Origin: Pseudomonas uvaldensis
GTDB lineage: Bacteria > Pseudomonadota > Gammaproteobacteria > Pseudomonadales > Pseudomonadaceae
Direction of reading: 5' to 3'
Assembly (NCBI RefSeq): GCF_021271205.1
Contig: NZ_JAIWKS010000003.1
Coordinates: 1 to 64,000, forward strand
DNA: 64,000 nucleotides
Part shown: positions 1 through 10,076 of the stretch, piece after piece
Position numbering within the stretch: the first letter of the stretch is position 1
Layout: every line of letters begins with the position of its first letter
The notes under the pieces: generated by a model
Databases searched by the model: none
What the model was told of the DNA's origin: nothing
The model's input: only the letters and a program-made list of their open reading frames with translations
Position numbers and translations under genes: made by a program

Positions 1-4
1 GAAA

Positions 5-34
5 CCCCTATCTGCTGATGCAGGTAGGGGTTTT
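5..34 (+). terminator. Rho-independent terminator of a gene left of the window
   Basis: A GC-rich hairpin with stem CCCCTA/TAGGGG and an inner CTGC/GCAG extension is followed directly by TTTTG. The T run lies on the + strand, so it most likely ends a + strand gene that lies outside the window. It insulates recC from upstream transcription. Confidence 0.7.
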
Positions 35-147
35 GTTTTGCCCGCAGGAAAGTTCTTACGATAAGCACGGAGCGTTCCCGGCTGCCACAGCTGGCCGACA
101 GTGCTAAGGTTCGGCCCTAGCTTTTGCCCTTTTTCAAGGATGCCTTT

Positions 148-3100
148 ATGCCGGACGCAACGTCCCTCAGCCCTGCTTTCATGGTGGTTCACGGTAATCG
201 CCTGGATGAGTTGCGCAGTCTGGTCATCAGCTTGATGCGGCGGTATCCGCTGGCCCCTCTCGAAAACGAAATCGCACTCGTACAAAGCAATGGCATTGCC
301 CAGTGGCTTAAGCTCGCGCTGGCCGAGGACCCGGAAGACGATGACAGCGGTGGCTGTGGTATTGCAGCGGCCATTGATGTACAGCTACCCGGCAGCTTCA
401 TGTGGCAACTCTATCGTACGGTTCTGGGGCGTGACGAAATTCCCGCCAAGTCCCTGCTCGACAAGGCCCCGCTAACCTGGCGTCTGATGCGTCTCCTGCC
501 GCAGTTGATCGAACAGCCTCATTTCGAGCCTCTGCGCCGGTTCCTGACCCATGACACCGACCTGCGCAAGCGCTACCAATTGTCCGAGCGCCTTGCCGAT
601 CTCTTCGATCAATACCAGGTGTACCGGGCCGATTGGCTTGAAGATTGGGCTGAAGGACTGCATCAAACAAGAAATGTCCGTGGCGAAGTCAAGGCACTTG
701 CGCCGGCCAATTGCTGGCAAGCCGAACTGTGGCGAGCCCTGCTGCTGGATGTGGGAGAGCAAGGTATGGCGCAAAGCCGTGCAGGCGTCCACCAACGATA
801 CATCGAGCGTATCAACAGCCTGGACAGCGCTCCGAAAGGCCTTCCCGGCCGGGTCATCGTGTTCGGCATCTCTTCGCTACCCGCCCAGGTCCTCGAAGCG
901 CTCGCCGGTCTCTCTCGGTTCAGCCAGGTGCTGTTATGTGTCCATAATCCATGCCGCCATCATTGGGCGGACATCGTGGCCGACAAGGACCTGCTGCGAC
1001 ATCAATACAAACGCCAGGCTCGCAAGGCAGGTATGCCCGCCGTCCTCGATCCACAAACCCTGCACCAGCATGCACATCCTTTGCTGGCAGCCTGGGGCAA
1101 GCAAGGGCGTGACTATATCAACCTGCTCGACAGCTATGACGATCCCAGCAGTTATCGCTCGGTTTTTCGAGAGGGGCGAATCGACCTGTTCAGTGACAGC
1201 CATCCCACGACTCTCCTCGGTCAGTTGCAGGATGACATTCTTGAGCTGCGCCCCTTGGAAGAGACCCGGACCAAGTGGCCTCCGGTGGATGAAGGACGAG
1301 ATGAGTCGATCCGGTTCCATGTTGCCCATAGCGCCCAGCGCGAGGTGGAGATTCTCCATGACCAGTTGCTGGCCCACTTCAGTGCGGATCCCACGCTGCG
1401 TCCCCGGGATATCATCGTTATGGTGCCGGACATCGACAGTTATGCGCCGCATATTCGCGCCGTATTTGGACAGATCGACAGAACGGACTCACGTTTCATT
1501 CCTTTCACCCTGACCGACCAGGGGCAGCGTGGAAGAGATCCGTTGCTGATTGCTATCGAACATTTGCTGAAGCTGCCCGATAGTCGCTTCCCGGTAAGTG
1601 AAATTCTCGATCTGCTGGATGTCCCGGCGTTGCGTAGACGTTTCGGCATTGACGAGGCTGACCTGCCAACCTTGCATAGATGGATTGAGGGCGCGGGTAT
1701 CCGTTGGGGCATGGACGCAGATCATCGAGCAGCGTTGGGGCTGCCTGCGGAGCTTGAGCAGAACAGCTGGCGTTTTGGGTTGCGTCGCATGCTGCTGGGA
1801 TACGCCGTCGGCCGTTCGGACGCTTATGAAGGTATCGAACCCTACGATGAAATAGGCGGTCTCGATGCGGCGTTGATTGGTCCATTGGTCGCTCTGCTGG
1901 ACGCGCTGCAAGTGGCCCATCAGGAGTTCACCCAGCCGGCAGCGCCGCAAATCTGGGGAGCGCGTCTACGCGATCTGATGCAGTTGTTTTTCCTGGCAGG
2001 TAACGAGCATGACGACTATCTGCTGGCCCAGCTCGAAGACCTGCGTGAAACCTGGCTGGAAACCTGTGAGTCGGTCGGTTTGCACGATGAGCTGCCGCTG
2101 ACGGTCGTGCGTGAAGCCTGGCTGGCAGGGCTCGATCAGGGGCGGCTGTCCCAGCGTTTCCTCGCTGGAGCGGTGAACTTCTGTACCCTGATGCCGATGC
2201 GGGCGATTCCCTTCAAGCTGGTCTGCCTGTTGGGGATGAACGACGGCGATTATCCGCGGGCTCAACCGCCATTGGATTTCGACCTGATGGGGAGCGACTA
2301 TCGACCGGGGGACCGTTCCCGGCGTGAGGATGATCGCTATCTGTTATTGGAGGCATTGCTTTCGGCTCGTGAAAAGCTCTATATCAGTTGGGTGGGACGC
2401 AGTATCCGCGATAACAGCGAACGACCGGCATCGGTGCTGATCGGCCAGTTGCGTGATCATATCGCCAGCGGATGGAGACTGACGGACGCAGGCAGCAACC
2501 TTCTCGAGGCGCTGACCCAAGAGCATCCCTTGCAGCCCTTCAACGCCCGTTATTTCATTCAGGGCGATGAGTTGTTCAGTTATGCCAACGAATGGCGGCT
2601 ATTGCATGACGACCGCAATGTTGCGGTCAGTCCACATTTACTGGCGCCATATGTCCAGGAAGAACCCTTGAGCATCGGTCAGTTGCAGGATTTCATGCGC
2701 AACCCCATCCGCCATTTTTTCAACCAGCGACTGAAAGTGTTCTTCGAGGCCGCTGAAGTGCCGCTGGCCGATGACGAACCCTTCGTTCTCGATGCGCTCC
2801 AACGCTACAGCCTGAGCGACAGTCTGCTGGAGGCTGCCCTGGTTCGACTCGACCAGCCGGACCTTGCCCTTACGGCCCACGCCCGGAGACTGCAGAACAG
2901 CGGCCTGTTACCAATGGCCGGTTTTGGTGAATGTCTGCAACGGGAGTTGATCGAGCCCCTGCCGGATCTGCTTCAGCGTTATCAGCAGCTTCTGGCTCTA
3001 TGGCCGACGCCGCTGACCACCGCGATCCCGGTCAGTCTTCGATTGCAGGGGGTGAGTGTCGAAGGGTGGCTAAGTGGCCTGCATCAGCGTTCCGATGGCG

Positions 3101-3600
3101 CAGTCCTTGCCATCACGGCAATACCCAATAGCATTGGCTCTGCCAAAACCCGCAAGTGGCATCGCCTCATTCGCCTCTGGGTGAACCACCTGGTGGCTTG
3201 CGCCAATGGTCTGTCGATGACTAGCGCGCTGGTGGCCAGCGATGACAGCCTGCTGTTGCCTCCTTTCGAGGAACCCATGGCGCGAAGGCTGCTCGGCGAT
3301 CTGTTGCAGGCCTGGCAGGCTGGTATGCGCCAGCCGCTTCCGGTCGCGGTGAAGACTGCCTTTGCCTGGCTCGGCCAATCCGAGCCGGCCAAGGCCATGG
3401 CGGCTGCTCGAAAAGCCTACGAAGGCGATGGTCAGACCTCTGAAGGCGAACGACGAGAGAGCCCGGCCCTGGCCCGGCAATTTGCCGACTTCCAAGCCCT
3501 GATGGCTGACGAGACATTTGTGGACTGGTGCGATGCACTTTATCGGCCACTGTTCGAGGCCCCGTGGCGTTCGACGGCTGGAGAGGAGACACCGTCATGA
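148..3600 (+). CDS. recC: Exodeoxyribonuclease V subunit gamma, RecC
   Basis: RecC is the Chi-recognising scaffold of the RecBCD helicase-nuclease that processes double-strand DNA ends in the cytoplasm. The protein is about 1150 residues, close to the family's usual 1100-1150. The N-terminal part has the SF1-like inactive helicase fold (VQSNGIAQWL near residue 50, FGISSLPAQVLEAL near 235), and a RecC C-terminal domain begins near residue 840 (LSIGQLQDFMRNP). I chose the ATG at 148 because AAGGA lies about 8 bases upstream. A TTG at 124 would add 8 residues with no support. The stop overlaps the recB start as ATGA, so translation is probably coupled. No ptrA separates recC from recB, unlike in E. 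coli. Confidence 0.96.
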   Translation: MPDATSLSPAFMVVHGNRLDELRSLVISLMRRYPLAPLENEIALVQSNGIAQWLKLALAEDPEDDDSGGCGIAAAIDVQLPGSFMWQLYRTVLGRDEIPAKSLLDKAPLTWRLMRLLPQLIEQPHFEPLRRFLTHDTDLRKRYQLSERLADLFDQYQVYRADWLEDWAEGLHQTRNVRGEVKALAPANCWQAELWRALLLDVGEQGMAQSRAGVHQRYIERINSLDSAPKGLPGRVIVFGISSLPAQVLEALAGLSRFSQVLLCVHNPCRHHWADIVADKDLLRHQYKRQARKAGMPAVLDPQTLHQHAHPLLAAWGKQGRDYINLLDSYDDPSSYRSVFREGRIDLFSDSHPTTLLGQLQDDILELRPLEETRTKWPPVDEGRDESIRFHVAHSAQREVEILHDQLLAHFSADPTLRPRDIIVMVPDIDSYAPHIRAVFGQIDRTDSRFIPFTLTDQGQRGRDPLLIAIEHLLKLPDSRFPVSEILDLLDVPALRRRFGIDEADLPTLHRWIEGAGIRWGMDADHRAALGLPAELEQNSWRFGLRRMLLGYAVGRSDAYEGIEPYDEIGGLDAALIGPLVALLDALQVAHQEFTQPAAPQIWGARLRDLMQLFFLAGNEHDDYLLAQLEDLRETWLETCESVGLHDELPLTVVREAWLAGLDQGRLSQRFLAGAVNFCTLMPMRAIPFKLVCLLGMNDGDYPRAQPPLDFDLMGSDYRPGDRSRREDDRYLLLEALLSAREKLYISWVGRSIRDNSERPASVLIGQLRDHIASGWRLTDAGSNLLEALTQEHPLQPFNARYFIQGDELFSYANEWRLLHDDRNVAVSPHLLAPYVQEEPLSIGQLQDFMRNPIRHFFNQRLKVFFEAAEVPLADDEPFVLDALQRYSLSDSLLEAALVRLDQPDLALTAHARRLQNSGLLPMAGFGECLQRELIEPLPDLLQRYQQLLALWPTPLTTAIPVSLRLQGVSVEGWLSGLHQRSDGAVLAITAIPNSIGSAKTRKWHRLIRLWVNHLVACANGLSMTSALVASDDSLLLPPFEEPMARRLLGDLLQAWQAGMRQPLPVAVKTAFAWLGQSEPAKAMAAARKAYEGDGQTSEGERRESPALARQFADFQALMADETFVDWCDALYRPLFEAPWRSTAGEETPS

Positions 3601-6600
3601 GTCGGCATACGCCATTGGCCCTGGCTTTCCCCCTGCACGGGAGCCAATTGATCGAGGCCAGTGCCGGTACTGGCAAGACCTTTACCATCTCGGCGTTATA
3701 CCTGCGCCTGGTATTGGGGCATGGTGGTCAGGCGACCGGATTTGGTCGCGAGCTGCTTCCGCCGCAGATCCTGGTGGTGACCTTCACTGACGCCGCCACC
3801 AAGGAGCTGCGCGAACGTATCCGTACACGCCTGGCCGAAGCGGCGCGTTTCTTTCGAGATGAGATTCCTGCCCCGGACTCACTGATTGTCCAATTGCGTG
3901 ATGAGTTTGCCGAGGAACATTGGCCTGGCTGCGCCAACCGGCTGGATGTCGCCGCGCAATGGATGGACGAAGCGGCGGTCTCAACCATTCACAGCTGGTG
4001 CCAGCGCATGCTGCGTGAACACGCTTTCGACAGCGGCAGCCTGTTTACCCAGACCCTGGAAACCGACCACAGCGAATTGCTCGCAGAGGTGCTGCGCGAT
4101 TACTGGCGGATGTTCTGCTACTCGATGCAGGGTGAGGCGTTGAACTGGGTGCGCACCCATTGGGGAGGGCCTGCCTCCCTGCTGCCGCGAGTCAGAGGGC
4201 TCTTCGCCAGTGCGCAAGATGATGGCCGGGAAACTGAACCGGCCGAACTCATCGCGGCATCGCTGCGCGAACGCAGTGCCGCCTTGCTCGACCTCAAGGC
4301 GCCCTGGCGGCAGTGGGCCGTGGAACTGCTGGAAATCTGTCAGCAAGGCGTTGCCAGCAAGAGTGTCGATGCGCGCAAGATGCAGGCCCGGTACTTCGAG
4401 CCGTGGTTCCAGAAAATTTCTGCCTGGGTGGAAGATGAAAGCCTCGAATCGTTGGACATCGGTACGGGCTTCACCCGACTGACGCCCGAGGGCATGGCGC
4501 AGGCCTGGAAAGGGGAGGTGCCCAGCCATCCGGGACTGGACGCTATGGTCAGTCTCAAGGCCAGCCTGGACGCCTTGCCCACTCCAGATGCCGCGGTGTT
4601 GCAGCATGCCGCGCAATGGGTCGGCGCACGCTTCGAGGCCGAGAAGCGTCGACGCGCGGAGATGGGATTCGACGACATGCTGCTGCGTCTGGATGCGGCG
4701 TTGCAAGCCGAGGGCGGCGAGCGGCTGGCGAGCCTGATCCGCGAGCAGTTTCCGGTCGCGCTGATCGATGAATTCCAGGACACCGACCCGGTTCAATACC
4801 GGATCTTCGAGAGCATCTACCGCATCGAAGACAACAACCCTGAAACCGGCCTGTTTTTGATCGGAGATCCGAAACAGGCCATTTATGCCTTTCGCGGTGC
4901 CGATATCCACACTTACCTTCGGGCCCGTGAGGCTACGGTTGGCAGGTTGCACACACTGGGGACGAACTTCCGTTCCAGCCATGCCATGGTGGGTGCGGTA
5001 AATCATGTTTTCCAGTACGCCGAAACTCGTCCGAAGGGGCGCGGGGCGTTTCTGTTTCGTGACGCTTCGGGGGTGAACCCGGTGCCCTTCCTGCCTGTCG
5101 AGTCACAGGGGCGCAAGGAGTCCTTGCAGATTGCGGGACAAGCCATCACGGCGATGAACATCTGGTACCTGTCATCGGAACAACCGCTCTCCGGTGCGGT
5201 GTATCGGCAGCAGATGGCGGCGGCCTGCGCCAGTGAAATCACGGCGTTGCTCAATGGTGGCCAAGCCGGTCGCAACGGCTTCATGAATCATGAAAACGTA
5301 CTGCGTGAACTGTTGCCGGCCGATATTGCCATTCTGGTGCGAGATGGCAAGGAAGCGCAGGCCGTGCGCGATCAATTATCTGCACGGGGCGTGCGCAGCG
5401 TTTATCTATCCGACAAGGATTCAGTCTTTGGCTCGCAGGAGGCACGCGACCTGTTGATCTGGCTCAGGGCCTGCGCCGAGCCGGATGCCGAGCGGCCGCT
5501 GCGAGCAGCGTTGGCCAGCATTACCTTGAATCTGCCATTGACGGAGCTGGAACGACTCAACCAGGACGAGCTCGTATGGGAAGCGCGGGTCATGCAATTT
5601 CGCGGCTATCGCACCGTTTGGCGCACCCAGGGCGTACTGCCCATGTTGCGACGGCTGCTGCATGATTTCGAGTTGCCCCGGGCCTTGATGGCGCGCAGCG
5701 ACGGTGAGCGGGTGCTGACCAACTTGCTGCACCTGAGCGAGCTGCTGCAGCAGGCCGCGGGTGAGCTGGATGGCGAGCAAGCCCTGATTCGACATCTGTC
5801 GGAGCACCTGGTCTTGTCCGGGCAGGCAGGGGAGGAGCAGATCCTGCGTCTGGAAAGCGATGAGCAATTGGTCAAGGTGGTTACGATCCACAAGTCCAAG
5901 GGACTTGAGTATCCGTTGGTTTTCCTGCCGTTCATCTGCTCGACCAAACCGGTGGACGGTACACGTTTGCCTTTGCATTATCACGATGAGAAAGGTAAGG
6001 CGCAGGTCAGCCTCACGCCCACCGCCGAGTTGATTGCCAGGGCTGATGACGAGCGCCTGGCCGAGGACTTGCGTCTTCTCTACGTGGCGCTTACCCGTGC
6101 CCAGCATGCCTGCTGGCTGGGTGTCGCCGATCTCAAGCGGGGCAGTCACAACAACTCGGTCCTGCACTTGTCCGCGCTGGGCTATCTGCTGGGGGGCGGG
6201 ACGCCGTTGGCCGACTCGGCGGCATTGGAACGCTGGCTTGAAGAGTTGCAGCAAGGCAGCTCGGCCGTTAGCTGTCAGGAAATGCCCCAGGCAACCGACG
6301 AACATTACCAACCTCCTCGCAATGAGGCGGTGTTGCTCGATCCGCTCAAGCCTACCCGTAAAGCCAGCGAAAACTGGTGGATTGCCTCCTATAGCGCGCT
6401 GCGTATCGGCGAAAACCTGAGTGCTGGCAGCGATGCGGCGCCGGAAGATCCACAAGCCCAGAAGCTGTTCGACGATGAGCGTCTCGATCCGGACGCTCCA
6501 AGGGGCGTTGCCGCGATGGGCGGCGATATCCATCGCTTCCCCCGCGGCCCCAACCCAGGCACGTTCCTTCATGGGCTTCTGGAGTGGATTGCCGGCGAAG

Positions 6601-7286
6601 GGTTTATGGCTGCGCCAGCGGCCATCGAAGACGTCGTTGCCCGACGTTGCAATCGTCGGGGCTGGAAAGGCTGGATCACGACGCTCAATGACTGGCTGCA
6701 ACACCTCATGACCCTGCCTTTGCAGATCGGCAACAACCAGGCGCCCGTGGTGCTTGCACACCTGAGCCAGTTCCAGGTCGAGATGGAGTTCTGGTTCGCC
6801 AGTCATAAGGTCGATGTGCTCAAGCTGGACCAACTGGTCTGCCAGTTCACCCACGGTGGCGTGGCCCGCGTCGCCGCCGAACCGGTGCTGCTCAACGGCA
6901 TGTTCAAGGGGTTCATCGACCTGACGTTCGAGCACGACGGCCGCTATTACGTGGCGGATTACAAATCCAACTGGTTGGGAGTCGATGATACGGCCTATAC
7001 CTCCCAGGCAATGGAGCAATCGATTCTGGATAATCGCTACGATCTGCAGTACGTCCTGTACCTGCTGGCGCTGCACCGCCAGCTCAAGGCACGCTTGCCC
7101 GGATATGACTATGACCGCCATGTGGGCGGCGCGCTGTACCTGTTCCTTCGCGGCACTCGTGCAGCCAGTCAGGGTGTCTATTTCACCAAGCCCCCACGAG
7201 CCTTGATCGAACAGCTGGATCGTCTGTTCCAGGGCTTGCCCGAACCCAAGGCCGAGCCGGCATGGGTACAGGGAGAGTTGCTATGA
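3597..7286 (+). CDS. recB: Exodeoxyribonuclease V subunit beta, RecB
   Basis: RecB is the 3'-5' SF1A helicase and the only nuclease active site of RecBCD. About 1229 residues. Walker A AGTGKT lies near residues 23-28, Walker B DEFQDTD near 390 and the helicase motif GDPKQAIYAFRG near 423. The C-terminal nuclease domain has GFIDL near residue 1104 and DYKSN near 1120, which carry the metal-binding aspartates and the catalytic lysine, so the nuclease looks intact. The start is the ATG inside the recC stop (ATGA). An ORF upstream extension to 3528 lies within recC and is not needed. The stop likewise overlaps recD. Confidence 0.96.
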   Translation: MSRHTPLALAFPLHGSQLIEASAGTGKTFTISALYLRLVLGHGGQATGFGRELLPPQILVVTFTDAATKELRERIRTRLAEAARFFRDEIPAPDSLIVQLRDEFAEEHWPGCANRLDVAAQWMDEAAVSTIHSWCQRMLREHAFDSGSLFTQTLETDHSELLAEVLRDYWRMFCYSMQGEALNWVRTHWGGPASLLPRVRGLFASAQDDGRETEPAELIAASLRERSAALLDLKAPWRQWAVELLEICQQGVASKSVDARKMQARYFEPWFQKISAWVEDESLESLDIGTGFTRLTPEGMAQAWKGEVPSHPGLDAMVSLKASLDALPTPDAAVLQHAAQWVGARFEAEKRRRAEMGFDDMLLRLDAALQAEGGERLASLIREQFPVALIDEFQDTDPVQYRIFESIYRIEDNNPETGLFLIGDPKQAIYAFRGADIHTYLRAREATVGRLHTLGTNFRSSHAMVGAVNHVFQYAETRPKGRGAFLFRDASGVNPVPFLPVESQGRKESLQIAGQAITAMNIWYLSSEQPLSGAVYRQQMAAACASEITALLNGGQAGRNGFMNHENVLRELLPADIAILVRDGKEAQAVRDQLSARGVRSVYLSDKDSVFGSQEARDLLIWLRACAEPDAERPLRAALASITLNLPLTELERLNQDELVWEARVMQFRGYRTVWRTQGVLPMLRRLLHDFELPRALMARSDGERVLTNLLHLSELLQQAAGELDGEQALIRHLSEHLVLSGQAGEEQILRLESDEQLVKVVTIHKSKGLEYPLVFLPFICSTKPVDGTRLPLHYHDEKGKAQVSLTPTAELIARADDERLAEDLRLLYVALTRAQHACWLGVADLKRGSHNNSVLHLSALGYLLGGGTPLADSAALERWLEELQQGSSAVSCQEMPQATDEHYQPPRNEAVLLDPLKPTRKASENWWIASYSALRIGENLSAGSDAAPEDPQAQKLFDDERLDPDAPRGVAAMGGDIHRFPRGPNPGTFLHGLLEWIAGEGFMAAPAAIEDVVARRCNRRGWKGWITTLNDWLQHLMTLPLQIGNNQAPVVLAHLSQFQVEMEFWFASHKVDVLKLDQLVCQFTHGGVARVAAEPVLLNGMFKGFIDLTFEHDGRYYVADYKSNWLGVDDTAYTSQAMEQSILDNRYDLQYVLYLLALHRQLKARLPGYDYDRHVGGALYLFLRGTRAASQGVYFTKPPRALIEQLDRLFQGLPEPKAEPAWVQGELL

Positions 7287-9379
7287 GTCGTTCTTTCGCC
7301 GATCTGCTGCCGAAGTCGTCCGAAGACGACAGCTTGATCAACCTGTCGCCCTTGAGCCGTTCGGACGATCTGCTCCTGCTCCTGACACGTTGGGTCGAGC
7401 GTGGGTGGTTGCGAGCCCTGGACAAGGCTTTCGTTGCGTTTCTCCAGGAACTGGCGCCTGATGATGATCCGCTGGTGCTGCTCGCCGCGGCGCTCACCAG
7501 CCATCAGCTGGGACATGGGCATGTCTGCCTGGACCTGTTCGAAACCCTCAAGGAGCCGGATTTCGCCTTGTCATTGCCCCCCGAGGGAGATCTGCAGGCC
7601 GGTGTGATGCTGTTGCCTTCACAGATACTGCAGACACTGGACGGCGCGCGATGGTGCAGGATCCTGGCCTCCAGTCGCTTGGTGGCCTTGGCCGAGGACG
7701 TGGGGGAGGAGGCGCGGCAACGTCCGATGGTGCTGTCGGGTAAACGCCTCTACCTGCGTCGTTACTGGACCTACGAGCGACGGATCGATGAGGCGTTGCG
7801 GCAGCGGCTTGCCAAACAGGACGCTGCCCCCAACGATCTGCGCGAGCGCCTGGACGGCCTGTTCGGGGCGGCTACCGGCGCGGGGCCGATCGATTGGCAG
7901 AAACTCGCCTGTGCGTTGGCCACCCGGGGAGCCTTCAGCATCGTGACCGGAGGGCCGGGCACCGGCAAGACCACCACCGTCGTGCGCTTGCTGGCGTTAC
8001 TCCAGGCTCCTGCCGTCGAAACAGGCAAGCCGTTGCGCATTCGCCTGGCCGCGCCCACTGGCAAGGCAGCGGCGCGCCTGACTGAGTCCATCAGTCAGCA
8101 GGTCCTGAGCCTGGACGTGAGCGCCGCCGTACGTGAGCGCATTCCCTGTGACGTGACCACTGTCCACCGGTTGCTCGGCAGCCGGCCCGGAACCCGACAT
8201 TTCCGCCATCATGCGGGCAACCGGTTGCCATTGGATGTGCTGGTAGTCGATGAAGCCTCCATGATCGACCTGGAAATGATGGCCAATCTGCTGGATGCGT
8301 TGCCAGTCCATGCGCGACTGATTCTGTTGGGGGACAAGGATCAACTGGCCTCGGTGGAGGCTGGTGCGGTGCTGGGGGACTTGTGCCGAGACGCCGAGGA
8401 AGGGTGGTACACCCCCCAGACCCGGGCCTGGCTTGAGTCAGTCAGCGGCGAACGCCTGACGACCAGTGAACTGCAGCAAGACCTCGACGGCAGCCATCCG
8501 CTGGCCCAGCAGGTGGTCATGCTCAGGCATTCACGACGCTTCGGCGAGGGCAGTGGCATCGGGCAACTGGCTCGCTGGGTCAATCAGCAACAACCGGAAA
8601 AGGCCCGGCAGGTGCTGCAGGGCAAGCAATATGCGGATCTGTTTTCCCTGGCGCTGCGGGGGGAGCACGACGGCGCGCTGGAGCGTTTATTGCTCGAGGG
8701 GCATACCGAAGGCCCTCAAGGGTACCGGCACTACCTGAATGTATTGCAACAGCGGCGCCCAGCCATTTCCCGCCCACTGGAAGACAGCTGCTGGGCTGAC
8801 TGGGCCCGGGAGGTGCTGTCGGCATTCGACGCTTTCCAGCTGCTGTGCGCAGTGCGCAAGGGACCCTGGGGTGTCGAAGGCTTGAACCAGCGAGTCACCG
8901 CCGCATTGCTCAAGGCCCGTCTCATTGACAGTGATCACCACTGGTACGAGGGGCGTCCGGTGTTGATGACCCGTAACGATTACGGGCTGGGCCTGATGAA
9001 TGGCGATATTGGCATTGCCCTCAGGCTGCCCGAGCGTGAGGGGCCGGATGCGGGCAAGCAGGTTTTGCGGGTCGCGTTCCCTCGTAACGATGGGCGAGGC
9101 GGTGTGCGTTTCGTCCTGCCAAGCCGCCTCAATGACGTGGAAACGGTGTACGCCATGACGGTGCACAAATCCCAGGGCTCCGAATTCACCCACACGGCCC
9201 TGATTCTTCCGGATGCGCTGAACCCCGTATTGACCAAAGAGCTGGTGTACACCGCGATTACCCGGGCCAGGCAGTGGTTCAGTTTGATCGAACCGCGAGC
9301 GGGCGTGTTCGAGGAGGCGGTTCGGCGCAAGGTCAAGCGTTTGAGCGGTTTGATGCTGGATCTGGAACGGGACAATTGA
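7283..9379 (+). CDS. recD: Exodeoxyribonuclease V subunit alpha, RecD
   Basis: RecD is the 5'-3' SF1B helicase of RecBCD, the fast motor before Chi. About 698 residues. An N-terminal RecD domain is followed by Walker A GGPGTGKTTT near residue 223, the Walker B region VVDEASMID near 320, and the C-terminal UvrD-like motif TVHKSQGSEF near 623. The ATG overlaps the recB stop (ATGA), and GGGAGAG lies just upstream as ribosome-binding site. It is the last gene of the recCBD operon. The next gene, yfiR, starts about 120 bases downstream. Confidence 0.96.
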   Translation: MSRSFADLLPKSSEDDSLINLSPLSRSDDLLLLLTRWVERGWLRALDKAFVAFLQELAPDDDPLVLLAAALTSHQLGHGHVCLDLFETLKEPDFALSLPPEGDLQAGVMLLPSQILQTLDGARWCRILASSRLVALAEDVGEEARQRPMVLSGKRLYLRRYWTYERRIDEALRQRLAKQDAAPNDLRERLDGLFGAATGAGPIDWQKLACALATRGAFSIVTGGPGTGKTTTVVRLLALLQAPAVETGKPLRIRLAAPTGKAAARLTESISQQVLSLDVSAAVRERIPCDVTTVHRLLGSRPGTRHFRHHAGNRLPLDVLVVDEASMIDLEMMANLLDALPVHARLILLGDKDQLASVEAGAVLGDLCRDAEEGWYTPQTRAWLESVSGERLTTSELQQDLDGSHPLAQQVVMLRHSRRFGEGSGIGQLARWVNQQQPEKARQVLQGKQYADLFSLALRGEHDGALERLLLEGHTEGPQGYRHYLNVLQQRRPAISRPLEDSCWADWAREVLSAFDAFQLLCAVRKGPWGVEGLNQRVTAALLKARLIDSDHHWYEGRPVLMTRNDYGLGLMNGDIGIALRLPEREGPDAGKQVLRVAFPRNDGRGGVRFVLPSRLNDVETVYAMTVHKSQGSEFTHTALILPDALNPVLTKELVYTAITRARQWFSLIEPRAGVFEEAVRRKVKRLSGLMLDLERDN

Positions 9380-9419
9380 ATCGATTCGTCGAGGCGCGAT
9401 TCTGCCTGCTTCTGTCGGA

Positions 9420-9450
9420 AGCGTCGTAGGACGCTGTCTCGCCGGGTTTT
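9420..9450 (+). terminator. Possible weak terminator after recD
   Basis: The inverted repeat AGCGTC/GACGCT with a four-base loop is followed, after about 11 bases, by a five-T run. The T run does not abut the stem, so the case for intrinsic termination is weak. The position between recD and the yfiR operon fits. Confidence 0.25.
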
Positions 9451-9500
9451 TGGCACTGTGCTATCGTTCCGGCATTTATCGTACCGACAAGAGACTCTTC

Positions 9501-10076
9501 ATGGATGTGGCTGGTCGAGAGGCAGCGCGCAGCAAGGGCTGGAGGCATTGTTTGCTGGCCGGTTTTCTGGGGCTGCTGCCGCCTGTGATCGCTGCTCAGG
9601 AACAGGCATCCGCTACTCGGGCCGAACAGCGGGCCGAGTCGGTGACCCAAGTGGTGTTGGGGATCCTCAGCTATGCCCGTTGGCCGGTGGAGCCCACGCA
9701 ACTGCAGCTGTGCATCGTCGGGCCGACCCAATATACCGATGACCTGGTCAAGGGCACTGCCCAGGCCACGGGGCGGCCGGTCACCGTCCAGCGTCTGTTG
9801 GCGGATCATCCCGGCATCGAGACCGACTGTAACGCGGTCTATGTCGGAAGGTTGACCAGCGAAGAGCGCACCCGCCTGTATGCCTCCTTGATCGGCAAGC
9901 CCGTGTTGAGCATCAGCGAAGGGGGCGATCCTTGCACTGTGGGCAGTCTGTTCTGCCTGCGAGTGGGTGATGAGCAGGTGTCGTTCGAGGTCAATCTGGA
10001 TTCCGTGGCGCGCAGCGGCGTACGCATCCACCCCAGTGTGTTGCAGCTATCCCGACGCAGGTCAACGGCACCATGA
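9501..10076 (+). CDS. yfiR: YfiR, periplasmic repressor of the diguanylate cyclase YfiN
   Basis: In Pseudomonas, YfiR is a soluble periplasmic protein that holds the inner-membrane diguanylate cyclase YfiN inactive. Release by YfiB or by loss of YfiR raises cyclic-di-GMP. About 191 residues, with an N-terminal signal peptide (hydrophobic LLAGFLGLLPPVIAA, ending near residue 32) and a YfiR/HmsC-like domain. Four cysteines are visible after the signal peptide (QLQLC, TDCNA and the pair in DPC...LFC). The family uses cysteine pairs for redox-sensitive disulfides. The ATG at 9501 is preferred over a TTG at 9450, which would add 17 residues before the signal peptide. The stop overlaps yfiN as ATGA. 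Confidence 0.9.
   Translation: MDVAGREAARSKGWRHCLLAGFLGLLPPVIAAQEQASATRAEQRAESVTQVVLGILSYARWPVEPTQLQLCIVGPTQYTDDLVKGTAQATGRPVTVQRLLADHPGIETDCNAVYVGRLTSEERTRLYASLIGKPVLSISEGGDPCTVGSLFCLRVGDEQVSFEVNLDSVARSGVRIHPSVLQLSRRRSTAP

Noticed and set aside
5421..7121. Antisense open frame of 566 codons within recB
   Set aside because: Shadow of the GC-rich recB gene, which carries intact helicase and nuclease motifs.
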